Positions 8,824-14,623 of a stretch of DNA of 44,663 nt are shown here, piece after piece (position 1 is the stretch's first letter; each line of letters starts with the position of its first letter). Made by a program: the position numbers and the translations under genes. The notes under the pieces are model-generated. The model saw only the letters and a program-made list of their open reading frames with translations. It did not search any database and had not been told where the DNA came from. This stretch comes from an uncultured Bacillota bacterium. Lineage in GTDB: Bacteria > Bacillota_I > Bacilli_A > RFN20 > CAG-826. Location of the stretch: the NCBI GenBank assembly GCA_949298195.1, contig CASFVT010000014.1, positions 1 through 44,663 on the forward strand, written 5' to 3'.

Positions 8824-9602
8824 TTCCCGCTTTTGATGAACTTGTGGCCCTTTTGCAGGGCCTTTTTTAGCCATTCTGGCTCTTCCTCGCCTTGGTGTAT
8901 TTCCTCGATAAGCTTTCTTTCGGCTTTGCTCGGGCGATAGGCGGCAAAGAGGTCGGGGCGTCTTTTCATCGTGAGGCGAAGGGCTTCCTTCTTCCGCCAC
9001 TTGGAAATGGCCTCATGGTTGCCCGAATAGAGGATGTCGGGGATTTTCTTCCCTTCGAAGTCGTAGGGTTCGGCGTATTGGGGATATTCTAGAAGTCCCT
9101 CGGAGAAGCTTTCCTCCTTGGTGCTATCATCGGCTATTGCCCCCGGCAGGAGGCGGATGACCGAATCGCTTATGGCCATGGCCGGGATTTCCCCGCCGGT
9201 GAGGACGTAATCGCCGACCGACAGTTCCTCGTCGACGTAATCGGAGAAGCGTTCATCGACGCCCTCGTAGTGGCCGCAGACGAGGATGAGCTCTTCCTCT
9301 TCCGCGAGGCGCTTGGCATCGGCTTGCCCATAGCGGTGACCGCGCGGGGTGAAGAAGACGACGTGGGCGCGGGGCCCTTTATTGGCTCGAAGGGCATCCA
9401 CGAGTGGTTGGAGGTGGCCGACGAGACCGGCCCCGCCCCCGACCGGTGGGCTATCGACCCTTCCGTATTTGTCCTTGGTGTAGGACCGGATGTCGATGGC
9501 CTCGAATTCGACGAGGCCCTTGGCAATGGCCCGTTTGATGATCGAGGTATCGACGAAGGAGTCGTAAAAGCGGGGGAAGAGGGTCAATACCTTGATTTTC
9601 AT
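8820..9602 (-). CDS. trmD: tRNA (guanine-N1)-methyltransferase TrmD
   Basis: 260 residues, a SPOUT-class trefoil-knot enzyme that methylates G37 of tRNAs reading CNN codons using S-adenosylmethionine. Conserved motifs are PPVGGGAGLV, LVCGHYEGVDER and SVGDYVLTGGEIPAM, the last forming the knot, followed by GLLEYPQYAEP. It is the last gene of the inverted rpsP-khpA-rimM-trmD operon. Its ATG overlaps the rimM stop by 4 bp (ATGA on the minus strand). Its 3' end overlaps ffh by 4 bp and also carries the ffh terminator on the opposite strand. Confidence 0.96.
   Translation of the reverse strand: MKIKVLTLFPRFYDSFVDTSIIKRAIAKGLVEFEAIDIRSYTKDKYGRVDSPPVGGGAGLVGHLQPLVDALRANKGPRAHVVFFTPRGHRYGQADAKRLAEEEELILVCGHYEGVDERFSDYVDEELSVGDYVLTGGEIPAMAISDSVIRLLPGAIADDSTKEESFSEGLLEYPQYAEPYDFEGKKIPDILYSGNHEAISKWRKKEALRLTMKRRPDLFAAYRPSKAERKLIEEIHQGEEEPEWLKKALQKGHKFIKSGN
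8846..8868 (+). terminator. Rho-independent terminator of the ffh operon, inside the trmD 3' end
   Basis: GGCCC (8846-8850), a 7-nt loop, GGGCC (8858-8862) and six T residues. It is oriented for the plus strand and lies wholly within the last codons of the convergent trmD gene. Confidence 0.8.
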
Positions 9603-10108
9603 AGTAGGCCCTCCACCCGGCGTATCTTCATTTTCTTTCCCTTGATGTCGATTTCGAGGATGAACTCGTCAAAGAGGAAGGGGAAGGTGAAATTCTTCCC
9701 GTCATCCTTCCTTGCCTTCAGGATCGGCGTCCGGCTGTATTGAAGGACATCGGTGATGGAGCCCAGTCGGTTACCTTGCTCGTCGATGACGGCAAGCCCC
9801 TTCAGGTCTTCGAACCGGTAGTAACCTTCCGGCAGCGGGGCGTCTTCCTTGTTGAGATAGACCCCGAAGCCCTTGTAGGAGAGGGCTTCCTCCGGGGAAG
9901 CCAATGCCGCGAAGAGGACAATCGGCTGTTCTAGGGTTCCCCGGACTGAGACTATTTCGGTATTCAGGTCGGCTTTCCCTTCTTTCCGAAGGACGACCTT
10001 CCTCCCGGGCACGAAGCGGTCCTCGGGGAAGGAGGTCTTGCTGGTGAGCCTCACCTCGCCATCCACCCCAAAAGGGCGGGAAATGTTCCCGATGAGGACC
10101 AAGTCCAT
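9599..10108 (-). CDS. rimM: 16S rRNA processing/30S maturation factor RimM
   Basis: 169 residues from the ATG at 10108. The N-terminal RimM barrel begins LVLIGNISRPFGVDGEVRL and a C-terminal PRC-barrel includes GSITDVLQYSRTPIL. RimM binds S19 and helps mature the 30S head. The frame stays open further upstream, but that part is antisense to khpA and unlike any RimM. The 12 bases before the ATG are pyrimidine-rich with no Shine-Dalgarno sequence, and a hairpin over the khpA stop lies just upstream, so translation may depend on coupling. It overlaps trmD by 4 bp. Confidence 0.93.
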   Translation of the reverse strand: MDLVLIGNISRPFGVDGEVRLTSKTSFPEDRFVPGRKVVLRKEGKADLNTEIVSVRGTLEQPIVLFAALASPEEALSYKGFGVYLNKEDAPLPEGYYRFEDLKGLAVIDEQGNRLGSITDVLQYSRTPILKARKDDGKNFTFPFLFDEFILEIDIKGKKMKIRRVEGLL

Positions 10109-10117
10109 AGAAAAGAA

Positions 10118-10140
10118 GGGCGCCGCATCAGGCGGCGTCC
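10118..10140 (-). promoter_or_regulatory. Intercistronic hairpin between khpA and rimM
   Basis: An inverted repeat with a core of CGCCG/CGGCG extended by GGG/TCC gives an 8-bp stem with one G-U pair. The khpA stop codon (10128-10130) lies in the loop, and on the minus strand the stem is followed by TTCTTTTCT. It could be an attenuator, a weak terminator or an RNA-processing site ahead of rimM-trmD. Confidence 0.5.
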
Positions 10141-10406
10141 TTTTCCTCCTCATCGAAACTTTCGAACTTGAGATGGATGCGAGTGCTCTCGTCCGCGGCC
10201 TTCGGGGCAATCCCGATGGCTTCGCGGAGGGCGTTGGCCACGACCCCGCGCCGTCCGATAAGACGGGCGGTGTCGGCATCCGAGGCACAGATGAGGATCG
10301 TGAGGTCTCGATTAGAATGGGACGGAAGCTCCCGGATCAAGATGGAGTCCGGATCCTCAACGAGGGGATCGATGAGGGCGTGAATGGCCTTCTCGTAGTC
10401 GATCAT
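10128..10406 (-). CDS. khpA: KH-domain RNA-binding protein KhpA (YlqC)
   Basis: 92 residues with a single KH domain. The GXXG loop is in LIGRRGVVANALR, preceded by the typical N-terminal helix ending in LIDPLVEDPDS. KhpA proteins bind RNA, often with KhpB, and influence cell division and envelope synthesis in Firmicutes. The C-terminus is acidic. It starts 1 bp after the rpsP stop and is followed by rimM after 19 bp, the standard rpsP-khpA-rimM-trmD order. Confidence 0.9.
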   Translation of the reverse strand: MIDYEKAIHALIDPLVEDPDSILIRELPSHSNRDLTILICASDADTARLIGRRGVVANALREAIGIAPKAADESTRIHLKFESFDEEEKDAA

Positions 10407-10407
10407 C

Positions 10408-10680
10408 TTATTTCTTGCCTTTGCTCTCGGTGTATTTGGCCATGATGCCGTGGGCAGTGAATATGGCCCGCACCGAGTCGGAGGGGGTAGCCCCTTGCTT
10501 TAGCCACTTGATGGCGAGCTCCTCGTCGATGGCGGCCTTCTCCTGGCCGAGTTCCGGATCGTAGGTACCGATTTGCTCGATGTAGCGGCCATCGCGGGCG
10601 TAGCGGGAATCGGCGGCGACGATCCGGTAGAATGGATCCTTGTGACGGCCGATACGGGTGAGCCTGATCTTAACTGACAT
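10408..10680 (-). CDS. rpsP: 30S ribosomal protein S16
   Basis: 90 residues; MSVKIRLTRIGRHKDPFYRIVAADSR is shortened here to its hallmark core IGRHKDPFYRIV, followed by IEQIGTYDP and an alanine- and lysine-rich end. The ATG at 10680 is preceded on the minus strand by AAGGAG with good spacing. It is the first gene of the minus-strand operon and has its own promoter at 10708-10736. S16 is an early 30S assembly protein. Confidence 0.97.
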   Translation of the reverse strand: MSVKIRLTRIGRHKDPFYRIVAADSRYARDGRYIEQIGTYDPELGQEKAAIDEELAIKWLKQGATPSDSVRAIFTAHGIMAKYTESKGKK

Positions 10681-10707
10681 GCTTGTTTTCTCCTTTTTCG
10701 CCGGTAA

Positions 10708-10736
10708 ATCTAACGTCTCATGGTGAGTTGTGTCAA
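10708..10736 (-). promoter_or_regulatory. Promoter of the rpsP-khpA-rimM-trmD operon
   Basis: On the minus strand TTGACA (plus coordinates 10731-10736), a 17-bp spacer, and TTAGAT (10708-10713). The consensus -35 and ideal spacing make this one of the strongest promoter candidates in the window. The leader would be about 20 nt and includes the AAGGAG site. Confidence 0.8.
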
Positions 10737-10776
10737 GCAGAAATGCTTTATAGACCATCAATCAAGCCCCTTTTAC

Positions 10777-10805
10777 TTGAAACTTTGCCCTTTACTCCCT
10801 AAGAT
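10777..10805 (+). promoter_or_regulatory. Promoter of rplS
   Basis: TTGAAA (10777-10782), a 17-bp spacer and TAAGAT (10800-10805). It is divergent from the rpsP promoter, with 40 bp between the two -35 boxes. The predicted start near 10812 leaves a leader of about 85 nt. Confidence 0.75.
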
Positions 10806-10811
10806 TGCCGT

Positions 10812-10890
10812 TGCGCGCAAGCGATACGCGGGCTCCGCTACCCATCGTCACGGGGCATGAACCCGAAGAGAACCCACTAGCCAAGGAGGA
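10812..10890 (+). promoter_or_regulatory. Structured 5' leader of rplS, candidate L19 autoregulatory leader
   Basis: The leader holds small stem-loops: TTGCGCGCAA at 10811-10820, GCGG/CCGC at 10828-10838 and CGGG/CCCG at 10851-10865. A 7-codon open frame starts at ATG 10857 and stops at 10880, just before the AAGGAGGA site (10883-10890). L19 leaders that control rplS are known in Firmicutes; whether this belongs to that family cannot be told by eye. Confidence 0.4.
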
Positions 10891-10896
10891 AACGAC

Positions 10897-11259
10897 ATGA
10901 ACAACAAACTTGTTGAAGAAGTCACTTCCCGCCAGCTCCGCACCGACATCCCCGATTTCTCGAGCGGTGACACCGTTCGGGTCCACGTCCGGATCGTCGA
11001 GAACAAGAAGGAGCGTATCCAGGTCTACGAAGGCGTTGTCATCCAACGCCGTGGCCATGGCGTGAGCGAGACGTTCACCGTCCGCAAGATCTCTTATGGG
11101 GTCGGCGTCGAGCGAATCTTCCCGATCAACTCGCCTTCGATTGCCAAGATCGAGGTCGTCCGCCACGGTCGGGTCCGGAGAGCCCGCATCCACTACATGC
11201 GCGGTCTCTCGGGTAAGGCCGCCCGGATCAAGGAAGTCGAAAAGAAAGGCGCGAAGTAA
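10897..11259 (+). CDS. rplS: 50S ribosomal protein L19
   Basis: 120 residues. The family signature lies in [25 protein letters not shown] and the basic [16 protein letters not shown] segment. L19 sits at the 30S-50S interface. AAGGAGGA lies 6 bp upstream of the ATG. It is monocistronic by appearance, with its own promoter, a structured leader and a strong terminator at 11289-11315, although read-through into lepB is possible. Confidence 0.97.
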   Translation: MNNKLVEEVTSRQLRTDIPDFSSGDTVRVHVRIVENKKERIQVYEGVVIQRRGHGVSETFTVRKISYGVGVERIFPINSPSIAKIEVVRHGRVRRARIHYMRGLSGKAARIKEVEKKGAK

Positions 11260-11288
11260 GCCCTTCGGCCGATTATCACAAGTGACGG

Positions 11289-11315
11289 ACTCCCCCTGTG
11301 GGGGAGTTTTTCTTT
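11289..11315 (+). terminator. Rho-independent terminator after rplS
   Basis: ACTCCCCC (11289-11296), a TGT loop, GGGGGAGT (11300-11307) and a TTTTCTTT tail. It is a perfect 8-bp stem. Confidence 0.9.
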
Positions 11316-11330
11316 CCCTCCCACTTCTTC

Positions 11331-11336
11331 TATAAT
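11331..11336 (+). promoter_or_regulatory. -10 box (TATAAT) directly upstream of lepB
   Basis: A consensus TATAAT ends 11 bp before the lepB ATG (11348). Transcription would start about 4-5 nt upstream of the start codon, and there is no Shine-Dalgarno sequence, so lepB may be translated from an almost leaderless mRNA. The -35 region (TTTTCT, 11308-11313) is weak and lies in the rplS terminator tail. Confidence 0.55.
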
Positions 11337-11347
11337 GCCTAGCGGCC

Positions 11348-12202
11348 ATGGATGCCTCACCTCTTTCGCCTTTGGGAAAAAAGAAAAAGACCTCGAACAC
11401 CAAGCAGATCGTCGTCAAGACCCTCAAAGCCCTACTGGCTCTCTTTTTCCTCGTCGCACTTTCGATTGGGGCCCAGGTTTCCTATATGTATGGGCGTTAC
11501 CAGCCCTTCTTCATCTCCGGGGAATCGATGTGGCCGACCCTCAATTACGATTCCCGCTACATGAAAGGGGATGGCGTGTCGACGTCGATTGATCCCTCAA
11601 GCGGCGATTACCGTTCCCCTGGTCAATATCTCTGCGATTACGGACTCATGGACTCCTCCGATGGCTTCATCGACCGCCTTGAGCGCTTTGACATCGTCGT
11701 TGCCACGAGCCGGAACGGCGATTCCCTTGTCATCAAGCGCCTCATGGCCTTCCCGGGCGAGAGTTTCTATTTCTCCGAGGAGGAAGACGATCTCGGATCC
11801 TTTTATGTCAAGAAACCCGGTGAAGATGACTACACTCTGATCGAACAGCCTTTTTATGATCCTTCCATTCACCCCGAGTGGAGCGAGGAGGACATTGCCC
11901 TGGTCGAGGAAGCCAAGGGTAGAGGCACCATCTACCGCGCGCCCAACGAGAAATTCGAGAACCTCGGCGGCGAGCAATATTGTCTCGGGCCGGGTGAGTT
12001 CTTCCTTTGCGGGGACAACCGCGCCCATAGTGGCGATAGCCGGAGCAGCCGCGGCCCCTTCAAGGAAGATGAGTTGGTCGGGCGGGCCATTGCCATCATC
12101 GGGAAGGCCACTTACGTCATCCCCGTCAATGGCACCCCTTCCTATCACGTCGAACTCGGGAATTACTTGGCCCCATGGGCCTTTAGGTGGCTGGTGGATT
12201 AG
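11348..12202 (+). CDS. lepB: Signal peptidase I
   Basis: 284 residues. A basic N-terminus precedes one membrane segment (about 26-46). Catalytic Ser60 is in SGESMWPT, Lys130 in VIKRLMAFPGE, and the GDNRAHSGDSR box lies near the C-terminus. It removes signal peptides on the outer membrane face. A region between the Ser and Lys boxes holds CDYGLMDSSDGFIDRLERFDIV, shortened here to the YGLMD element, which I associate with small-genome Bacilli lineages. A long acidic insert follows the Lys box. The first ATG at 11348 gives the family layout. rbgA starts 2 bp after its stop. Confidence 0.93.
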   Translation: MDASPLSPLGKKKKTSNTKQIVVKTLKALLALFFLVALSIGAQVSYMYGRYQPFFISGESMWPTLNYDSRYMKGDGVSTSIDPSSGDYRSPGQYLCDYGLMDSSDGFIDRLERFDIVVATSRNGDSLVIKRLMAFPGESFYFSEEEDDLGSFYVKKPGEDDYTLIEQPFYDPSIHPEWSEEDIALVEEAKGRGTIYRAPNEKFENLGGEQYCLGPGEFFLCGDNRAHSGDSRSSRGPFKEDELVGRAIAIIGKATYVIPVNGTPSYHVELGNYLAPWAFRWLVD

Positions 12203-12204
12203 AC

Positions 12205-13068
12205 ATGGAAATCGACCGCATCCATCATTTCCCCGGCCACATGAAGAAGGCTTTCGCCTCCTTGGGGCGGCTTGTTTCCCTCGTCGACCTCGTCATCGAG
12301 GTACTCGATGCTCGGGCCCCATTTTCGAGTACGAATCCCTTTCTCCGCTCCGCCCTCGACGGACGTCCTTCCCTGACCGTCTTCTCCAAGAGCGATCTGG
12401 CCGATCCAGGGAAGACCGCTGCCTCGGTTGCTCTTTTGGGCCGGGAAGGGAGGACTTGCATCCCCCTTGATTTGAAGCGGAACGGCATCTTCAACTCAAT
12501 TGAGCAGATGGTGGAACCCTTGCTCAGCAAGAAGCGGGAGAAGGAAGCCCGTTACGGGATGAAAAGGCAAAAGGCCCGACTCTTGGTCGTCGGCATCCCC
12601 AACGTTGGGAAAAGTACCCTCATTAATAATCTTGCTGGCCGCAATGTTGCAAAAAGCGCCAACCGGCCCGGGGTCACGAGATCCGAACAGTGGATCAATC
12701 TGCCACACGGATTCGTCCTCTTGGATACCCCGGGCATCCTTCCAAGTTCCTATGCCGAGGCTAAGCAAGCCCTTCGACTTTCCCTCATCGGTTCGATTGC
12801 CGGCGAGATCCTTCCCCAAGAAGACCTCGGACGCGTGCTTTTCGGTTTTTTAAGGGAAAATTACCCGCAATCCCTCTTCCTTCGCTATGGAATCGAAGAT
12901 CTGAGCGGACTACATGCCGATGATGCCTTTGGCCTCATTGCCGCCAATCGGGCTTTCCTATTGCCCGGCGGGAATCCTGACCTCCACCGGGCGGCCATTG
13001 CCCTTTTGAAGGACTTCCAAGATGGGAAGCTTGGGCGAATCAGCCTTGAAGGTCCAGAGGATGCTTGA
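12205..13068 (+). CDS. rbgA: Ribosome biogenesis GTPase RbgA (YlqF)
   Basis: 287 residues, a circularly permuted GTPase. The N-terminus has FPGHMKKA and VIEVLDARAPFSS; the G4 motif comes first (FSKSD, 60-64), then G1 GIPNVGKST (130-138) and G3 DTPG in LLDTPGILP. RbgA acts in late 50S assembly. The usual N-K-x-D of G4 reads S-K-S-D here, which may lower guanine specificity. The ATG at 12205 is preferred over an in-frame GTG at 12187 inside lepB because it gives the family N-terminus. The end overlaps rnhB. Confidence 0.93.
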   Translation: MEIDRIHHFPGHMKKAFASLGRLVSLVDLVIEVLDARAPFSSTNPFLRSALDGRPSLTVFSKSDLADPGKTAASVALLGREGRTCIPLDLKRNGIFNSIEQMVEPLLSKKREKEARYGMKRQKARLLVVGIPNVGKSTLINNLAGRNVAKSANRPGVTRSEQWINLPHGFVLLDTPGILPSSYAEAKQALRLSLIGSIAGEILPQEDLGRVLFGFLRENYPQSLFLRYGIEDLSGLHADDAFGLIAANRAFLLPGGNPDLHRAAIALLKDFQDGKLGRISLEGPEDA

Positions 13069-13684
13069 GGGGGAGAAGGCTCTCTACGGGGAGGGGTACC
13101 GTCTCATTGCCGGGACTGACGAAGCCGGCCGCGGCCCCCTGGCCGGTCCCCTTTTCGCGGCCATGGTGGTTTTTCCGCCCGATTACCGGAACCCGGCCAT
13201 CGACGATTCGAAGAAACTAAGCAAGCGGGAACGCGACCGCCTTTATGGGGAAATCAAGGCGGCAGCCCTCGCCTATTCCATCGTCCGCATTTCGCCTCCC
13301 GAGATCGACCGCCTCAATGTCTATGAAGCCTCCCGGCGGGGAATGCTTCTGGCTTATGACGGGATTGCCGACTGCGGCATCGATTTCGTCATTACCGACT
13401 GTATGCCCCTACCTGGCTTTGCGCTTCCATATATACATCCGGCAAAAGCCGATACCACATATTTGTCCGTCGCGGCCGCATCGATCCTCGCCAAGGTGAG
13501 TCGGGACCGCGAGATGGAGGAGCTCGATGCCCTTTACCCCGGTTATGGTTTCATGGCCAACAAGGGTTATGGCACGAAAGAACACCTCACGGCCCTTAGT
13601 GAAAAGGGCCCGATCCACGGTGTTCATCGCTTCAGTTTTTCACCGGTGATCGAAGCACTCAACAAAGATCTTCTCCTTTTTTAG
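13022..13684 (+). CDS. rnhB: Ribonuclease HII
   Basis: 220 residues from the ATG at 13022. The catalytic DEAGRGPLAGP motif has D33 and E34, and SVAAASILAKVSRDREM is the conserved helix, shortened here to AAASILAKVSRD. The enzyme cleaves RNA-DNA hybrids and single ribonucleotides in DNA. AAGGA lies about 8 nt before this ATG. A second in-frame ATG at 13061, also with GAAGG at suitable spacing, would give 207 residues and cannot be excluded. It overlaps rbgA by 47 bp or 8 bp depending on the start. Confidence 0.94.
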   Translation: MGSLGESALKVQRMLEGEKALYGEGYRLIAGTDEAGRGPLAGPLFAAMVVFPPDYRNPAIDDSKKLSKRERDRLYGEIKAAALAYSIVRISPPEIDRLNVYEASRRGMLLAYDGIADCGIDFVITDCMPLPGFALPYIHPAKADTTYLSVAAASILAKVSRDREMEELDALYPGYGFMANKGYGTKEHLTALSEKGPIHGVHRFSFSPVIEALNKDLLLF

Positions 13685-13688
13685 GGAC

Positions 13689-13727
13689 AAGCCTCCATCT
13701 TCCCTCCTACATAGGGATGGAGGTTTT
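13689..13727 (+). terminator. Hairpin between rnhB and dprA covering the dprA ribosome binding site
   Basis: CCTCCATC (13692-13699) pairs perfectly with GATGGAGG (13716-13723); A-T and G-U pairs extend the stem to about 11 bp, and four T residues follow. It looks like a terminator for rnhB, but the right arm contains the GGAGG that serves dprA (ATG at 13730). It may therefore control dprA translation as well as or instead of terminating. Confidence 0.65.
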
Positions 13728-13729
13728 CC

Positions 13730-14506
13730 ATGAACATTGCCGGACGCGAGATATTGCTTTACCTCTCCCTCAAATACGAAGGTGATTGGGACAAGATGTA
13801 CGACGCCATCAAGAAAAAGGAGGACATCGACTTCGACTTGGCCGACGAACTCATCGCGGCCCAGGAACGCGAATACGTGACGATTGTCGATGCCAACTAC
13901 CCCGAATCCTTCCGCTACGCGAGCAAACCGCCGCTTGTCATCTACTATCGGGGCAACCTCGAACTATTGAAGGAGGAAAGCCATAACCTCGCTTACATCG
14001 GTAGTCGGAACGCTTCCGAATACGGGAAGAAGATGGCCCGTGAAATCTGTTCCCACTTGGCTAAGAAGAAAATCAACATCATAAGCGGGATGGCCCGGGG
14101 AATCGATAGCGAGGCCCTCCGGGCCGCCATCGAGGCCGGGGGGAAGGCGGTGGCCATCCTCGGAAGCGGCATCGACAACCCTTATCCTTCTTCCAGCCGC
14201 GATATCTACGATCGCTTGCTCATCGATGGGCTGGTCATCTCGGAATACCCTGGCAAATTGGAAGCCCGCCGCGCCAATTTTCCCATGCGGAACCGTTTGA
14301 TCAGCGCCGTTTCGAAAGCCATCGTCGTCGGGGAAGCCGGTCCCCGGAGCGGTTCCCTCAACACGGTCGGTTACGCGGCCGGTTTCAACAAAGACATTGG
14401 CTGCGTTCCCTTCGAGGCGGGCAATTTCTCGGCTTGCAACCGTCTCATCAAAGATGGGGCCGCCCTCATCGAGAATGGGGAGGATGCCCTGGCTCTCCTT
14501 GAATGA
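13730..14506 (+). CDS. dprA: DNA processing protein DprA (Smf)
   Basis: 258 residues. The extended Rossmann fold carries IGSRNASEYG (90-99), SGMARGID (119-126), the AILGSGID strand and FPMRNRLIS. DprA loads RecA on incoming single-stranded DNA during transformation. The protein is shorter than the usual 300-plus residues: it lacks the C-terminal winged helix and has a small N-terminal helical part. The GGAGG binding site 6 bp upstream lies in a hairpin. No com genes are in the window, so the role in competence is inferred only from the family. Confidence 0.93.
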   Translation: MNIAGREILLYLSLKYEGDWDKMYDAIKKKEDIDFDLADELIAAQEREYVTIVDANYPESFRYASKPPLVIYYRGNLELLKEESHNLAYIGSRNASEYGKKMAREICSHLAKKKINIISGMARGIDSEALRAAIEAGGKAVAILGSGIDNPYPSSSRDIYDRLLIDGLVISEYPGKLEARRANFPMRNRLISAVSKAIVVGEAGPRSGSLNTVGYAAGFNKDIGCVPFEAGNFSACNRLIKDGAALIENGEDALALLE

Positions 14507-14523
14507 AAAAAGTTTTCCAACCT

Positions 14524-14551
14524 TATAAATAACTACCTTATTTATATTAGG
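14524..14551. repeat. AT-rich perfect inverted repeat between dprA and topA
   Basis: TATAAATAA (14524-14532) and TTATTTATA (14538-14546) are perfect complements separated by CTACC; outer CCT/AGG may extend the stem. It stands out as an AT island in GC-rich DNA. It may be a weak terminator, a protein-binding site or an easily melted element upstream of topA. Confidence 0.6.
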
Positions 14552-14571
14552 GAGAGGGCTTCATCTTCCTC

Positions 14572-14600
14572 TTGACGCTACAATCCCCCACCAATAAGAT
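14572..14600 (+). promoter_or_regulatory. Promoter of topA-trmFO-xer
   Basis: TTGACG (14572-14577), a 17-bp spacer and TAAGAT (14595-14600). The predicted start near 14607 leaves about 17 nt before the topA ATG, with no good Shine-Dalgarno sequence. Confidence 0.7.
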
Positions 14601-14623
14601 GAGGCCCGTTTCCATTGGCCCCT

